NCBI GenBank assembly: GCA_007858575.1
Contig: CP042279.1
Coordinates: 2,914,001-2,978,000 of the forward strand
DNA length: 64,000 nucleotides
From: Streptomyces sp. WAC08241
GTDB taxonomy: Bacteria > Actinomycetota > Actinomycetes > Streptomycetales > Streptomycetaceae
Reading direction: 5' to 3'
Shown: piece after piece, positions 61,931 through 64,000 of the stretch
Position numbering within the stretch: the stretch's first letter is position 1
Layout: each line of letters opens with the position of its first letter
Made by a program: the position numbers and the translations under genes
The notes under the pieces: model-generated
The model's database searches: none
What the model saw: the letters and a program-made list of their open reading frames with translations, nothing else
Told to the model about the DNA's origin: nothing

Positions 61931-62562
61931 ATGACGACTCCGGAAGACCTCACCTCTCCGTCCGCCTCCGGCCGCTCCCCCGTCGTGGCCGGCCTGCTGC
62001 TCGCCGCCGGGGCGGGCGGCGGCTCGGGGCCGCCCGAAGGCGCTCCTCACCCACCGGGGCCGCCCCTGGTGGAGCACGCGGTGGGGGTGCTGCGCGCGGC
62101 CGGGTGCGAGGTGGTGCACGTGGTGCTCGGGGCGTCGGCCGGCGCCGTGCGGGAGCGGGCGGAGCTGCCCGGATGCGTCCTGGTGGACAACCCGGAGTGG
62201 GCGGAGGGATGGGCTCTCGCTGCGGGCCGGGCTCGCGTCGCTCGCCGCCGATCCGCACGGGTGGACGCGGCGCTCGTGTCCCTGGTCGACCAGCCGGGGA
62301 TCGGGGCGGAGGCGGTGGCCCGGGTCCGGGCGGCGTACGGCTCGCGGGACTCGCTCGCGGCGGCCTCGTACGACGGGAGGCGGGGCATCCGGTGCTGTTC
62401 GGCGCCGGGCACTGGGCGGGGGTCGCGGAGACGGCGGTGGGCGACCGGGGCGCGCGGGACTATCTGGCGGCGCACCGGGACGCGATCACTCCGGTGGACT
62501 GTTCGGACGTGGCCGAGCCCTACGACATCGACACGGAGGCGGACCTGGACCGCTTGGAGTGA
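61931..62562 (+). CDS. MobA-like NTP transferase (molybdenum cofactor nucleotidylyltransferase type)
   Basis: About 210 residues. VVAGLLLAAGAGGRRLGRPKALL gives the G-x-G-x-R-x-G-x-P-K nucleotide site (break near 62018). PLVEHAVGVLRAAGCEVVHVVLG, LVSLVDQPGIGAEAVARV with the D-Q-P metal motif, and HPVLFGAGHW follow. The family makes CTP- or GTP-linked molybdopterin for xanthine dehydrogenase-type enzymes, which would fit purine catabolism beside the allantoin genes; no hydroxylase subunit is in the window. Further breaks near 62213 and 62380. The stop lies in the first unit of a 14-bp repeat array. Confidence 0.86.
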
Positions 62563-62654
62563 GCGACCCGGAGCGAACACCCCGGAGCCGGCACCTCGAA
62601 GCCGGCACCCCGGAGTGGACGACCCGGAGTGGACGACCCGGAGTGAGCGGCCTG
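62557..62654. repeat. 14-bp tandem array, seven units
   Basis: Seven contiguous 14-bp units of the type GAGTGGACGACCCG begin at 62557, 62571, 62585, 62599, 62613, 62627 and 62641. Units five and six are identical; others differ by two to five bases. The array starts inside the last codon of the nucleotidyltransferase gene, which supplies its stop, and ends 52 bp before the aceB -35. Confidence 0.93.
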
Positions 62655-62706
62655 GCACTGAGCGCCGTGTTCTGTCGATCCGGAGAATCTCGATGTCAAC
62701 AAACCA

Positions 62707-62735
62707 TTGAACTTCCACCATGAGGAAACTAGTAT
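62707..62735 (+). promoter_or_regulatory. aceB promoter with AllR-type box in the spacer
   Basis: TTGAAC (62707-62712) and TAGTAT (62730-62735) are separated by exactly 17 bp. The spacer contains TTCCAC-CAT-GAGGAA (62713-62727), the same box as at allR with one mismatch in the right arm. The predicted start is about 130 bp before the aceB ATG, leaving a long leader. Confidence 0.72.
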
Positions 62736-62872
62736 CCACTGTTCAGAAGCGCCTGTGAGTCCAGAGGGCGCTCACGGCCGTATCTCGGCTTCGGTGGCAC
62801 TCCGTGCCCTCCCGTGACGCCCGGCGGCCGTCTGGCACCGCCCGCGAAGTCCGCTGAAGGAAGTGACAGTTC

Positions 62873-64000
62873 ATGTCCGCACCAGCGCCGTCCCCCTGGC
62901 CGTCGTCGATGCCGAGCCCCTGCCGCGCCAGGAAGAGGTACTCACCGAGGCCGCCCTGGCCTTCGTCGCCGAACTGCACCGCCGGTTCACCCCGCGCCGG
63001 GACGAGCTCTCGCCCGCCGGGCGGAGCGCCGCGCCGAGATCGCCCGCACGTCCACCCTGGACTTCCTGCCGGAGACCGCCGCGATCCGCGCCGACGACTC
63101 CTGGAAGGTCGCGCCGGCCCCGGCGGCCCTGAACGACCGCCGGGTCGAGATCACCGGCCCCACCGACCGCAAGATGACGATCAACGCGCTCAACTCCGGC
63201 GCGCGGGTGTGGCTCGCCGACTTCGAGGACGCCTCGGCGCCGACCTGGGAGAACGTGGTCCTGGGCCAGCTCAACCTGATCGACGCGTACACCCGGAACA
63301 TCGACTTCACGGACCCGCGCTCCGGCAAGTCGTACGCCCTCAAGCCCGCCGAGGAGCTGGCCACGGTCGTCATGCGGCCGCGCGGCTGGCACCTGGAGGA
63401 GCGTCACCTCGCCTTCGAGGGACGGCCGGTGCCCGGCGCGCTCGTCGACTTCGGCCTGTACTTCTTCCACAACGCCCAGCGCCTGATCGACCTCGACAAG
63501 GGCCCGTACTTCTACCTGCCGAAGACGGAGTCGCACCTGGAGGCCCGCCTCTGGAACGAGATCTTCGTCTTCGCCCAGGACTACGTCGGCATCCCGCGGG
63601 GCACCGTCCGCGCCACGGTCCTCATCGAGACCATCACGGCCGCGTACGAGATGGAGGAGATCCTCTACGAGCTCCGCGACCACGCCGCGGGCCTGAACGC
63701 CGGCCGCTGGGACTACCTCTTCTCCATCGTCAAGAACTTCCGTGACGGCGGCGCCAAGTTCGTCCTGCCGGACCGCAACGCGGTCACGATGACGGCCCCG
63801 TTCATGCGCGCGTACACCGAACTCCTCGTGCGCACCTGCCACAAGCGCGGCGCGCACGCGATCGGCGGCATGGCGGCCTTCATCCCGTCCCGCAAGGACG
63901 CCGAGGTCAACAAGGTCGCGTTCGAGAAGGTCAAGGCCGACAAGGACCGCGAGGCCGGCGACGGCTTCGACGGCTCCTGGGTCGCCCACCCCGACCTGGT
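62873..64000 (+). CDS. aceB: Malate synthase A, 5' part (runs off the window)
   Basis: About 375 codons of some 540 are present. [28 protein letters not shown] is the malate synthase A N-terminal signature; [12 protein letters not shown] with the catalytic Arg, [32 protein letters not shown] and [19 protein letters not shown] with the metal-binding Glu follow, then [13 protein letters not shown] with the second acid. Condenses glyoxylate (here from allantoin) with acetyl-CoA. ATG start MSAPAPSP; breaks near 62898 and 63009, each one missing C. Confidence 0.96.

Overview
The window is chromosomal DNA of a streptomycete or close relative. It has very high G+C with strong GC bias at third codon positions, frequent GTG and TTG starts, many 4-bp stop/start overlaps, F420-dependent enzyme families, and the aceB - allR - allantoinase - allantoicase neighbourhood known from Streptomyces. 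It looks like ordinary chromosome-arm metabolism rather than phage or plasmid. I see no CRISPR array, rRNA, transposase or integrase.

A caution applies to every long gene. Most genes over about 600 bp are interrupted by one or more frameshifts, and where I checked base by base the cause is loss of a single C or G from a short C/G run, often inside an invariant catalytic motif. This is most simply uncorrected sequencing or assembly error, so I annotate whole genes and note the breaks instead of calling them pseudogenes.

Layout: 0-1.4 kb holds the end of a lipoate-ligase-like gene and a secreted trypsin-like protease. 1.4-7.5 kb (minus) is a reductive pyrimidine catabolism operon: beta-ureidopropionase, class III aminotransferase, dihydropyrimidinase, LLM/F420 oxidoreductase and NCS1 permease. 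7.7-17.6 kb is mixed: a low-complexity hypothetical, a PPOX F420 protein, a VCBS-repeat exoprotein, a divergent Xre/methionine aminopeptidase pair, gamma-glutamyltransferase, two hypotheticals and a CocE-type peptidase/esterase. 17.7-20.9 kb is a gluABCD-like glutamate ABC transporter. 21-24.3 kb has exonuclease III, an MBL hydrolase and a stand-alone fused PcaC/PcaD protein.

24.5-34.7 kb is a complete protocatechuate/4-hydroxybenzoate island: a tandem-IclR regulator diverging from pcaIJFHGBL-pobA. The eight genes give the whole route from 4-hydroxybenzoate through protocatechuate and beta-ketoadipate to acetyl-CoA and succinyl-CoA. Truncated or chimeric gene remnants lie at both edges, suggesting that the island was spliced in. 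35-39 kb holds a tightly coupled operon of a 31-residue membrane peptide, a lipoprotein, an NRAMP-fold transporter lacking the canonical metal-binding motifs, and two PRC-barrel-like proteins, followed by small stress-type genes. 40-45.4 kb is a monosaccharide ABC transporter with a ROK kinase and a GntR regulator, facing a Gfo/Idh/MocA dehydrogenase.

46.7-53.5 kb contains a NarL-type two-component system, an EamA exporter, a DHFR-like reductase, an SDR, a methyltransferase and a TetR regulator with a twin operator. 53.6-64 kb carries tRNA-Trp, allantoicase, allantoinase and AllR, an ABC exporter divergent from a second NarL-type two-component system, a MobA-like nucleotidyltransferase and malate synthase (cut by the window end). 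The allR and aceB promoters share a palindrome placed exactly in the -35/-10 spacer, tying allantoin breakdown to glyoxylate assimilation. Between genes there are several short tandem-repeat arrays of unrelated period (21, 24, 10, 31/30 and 14 bp).
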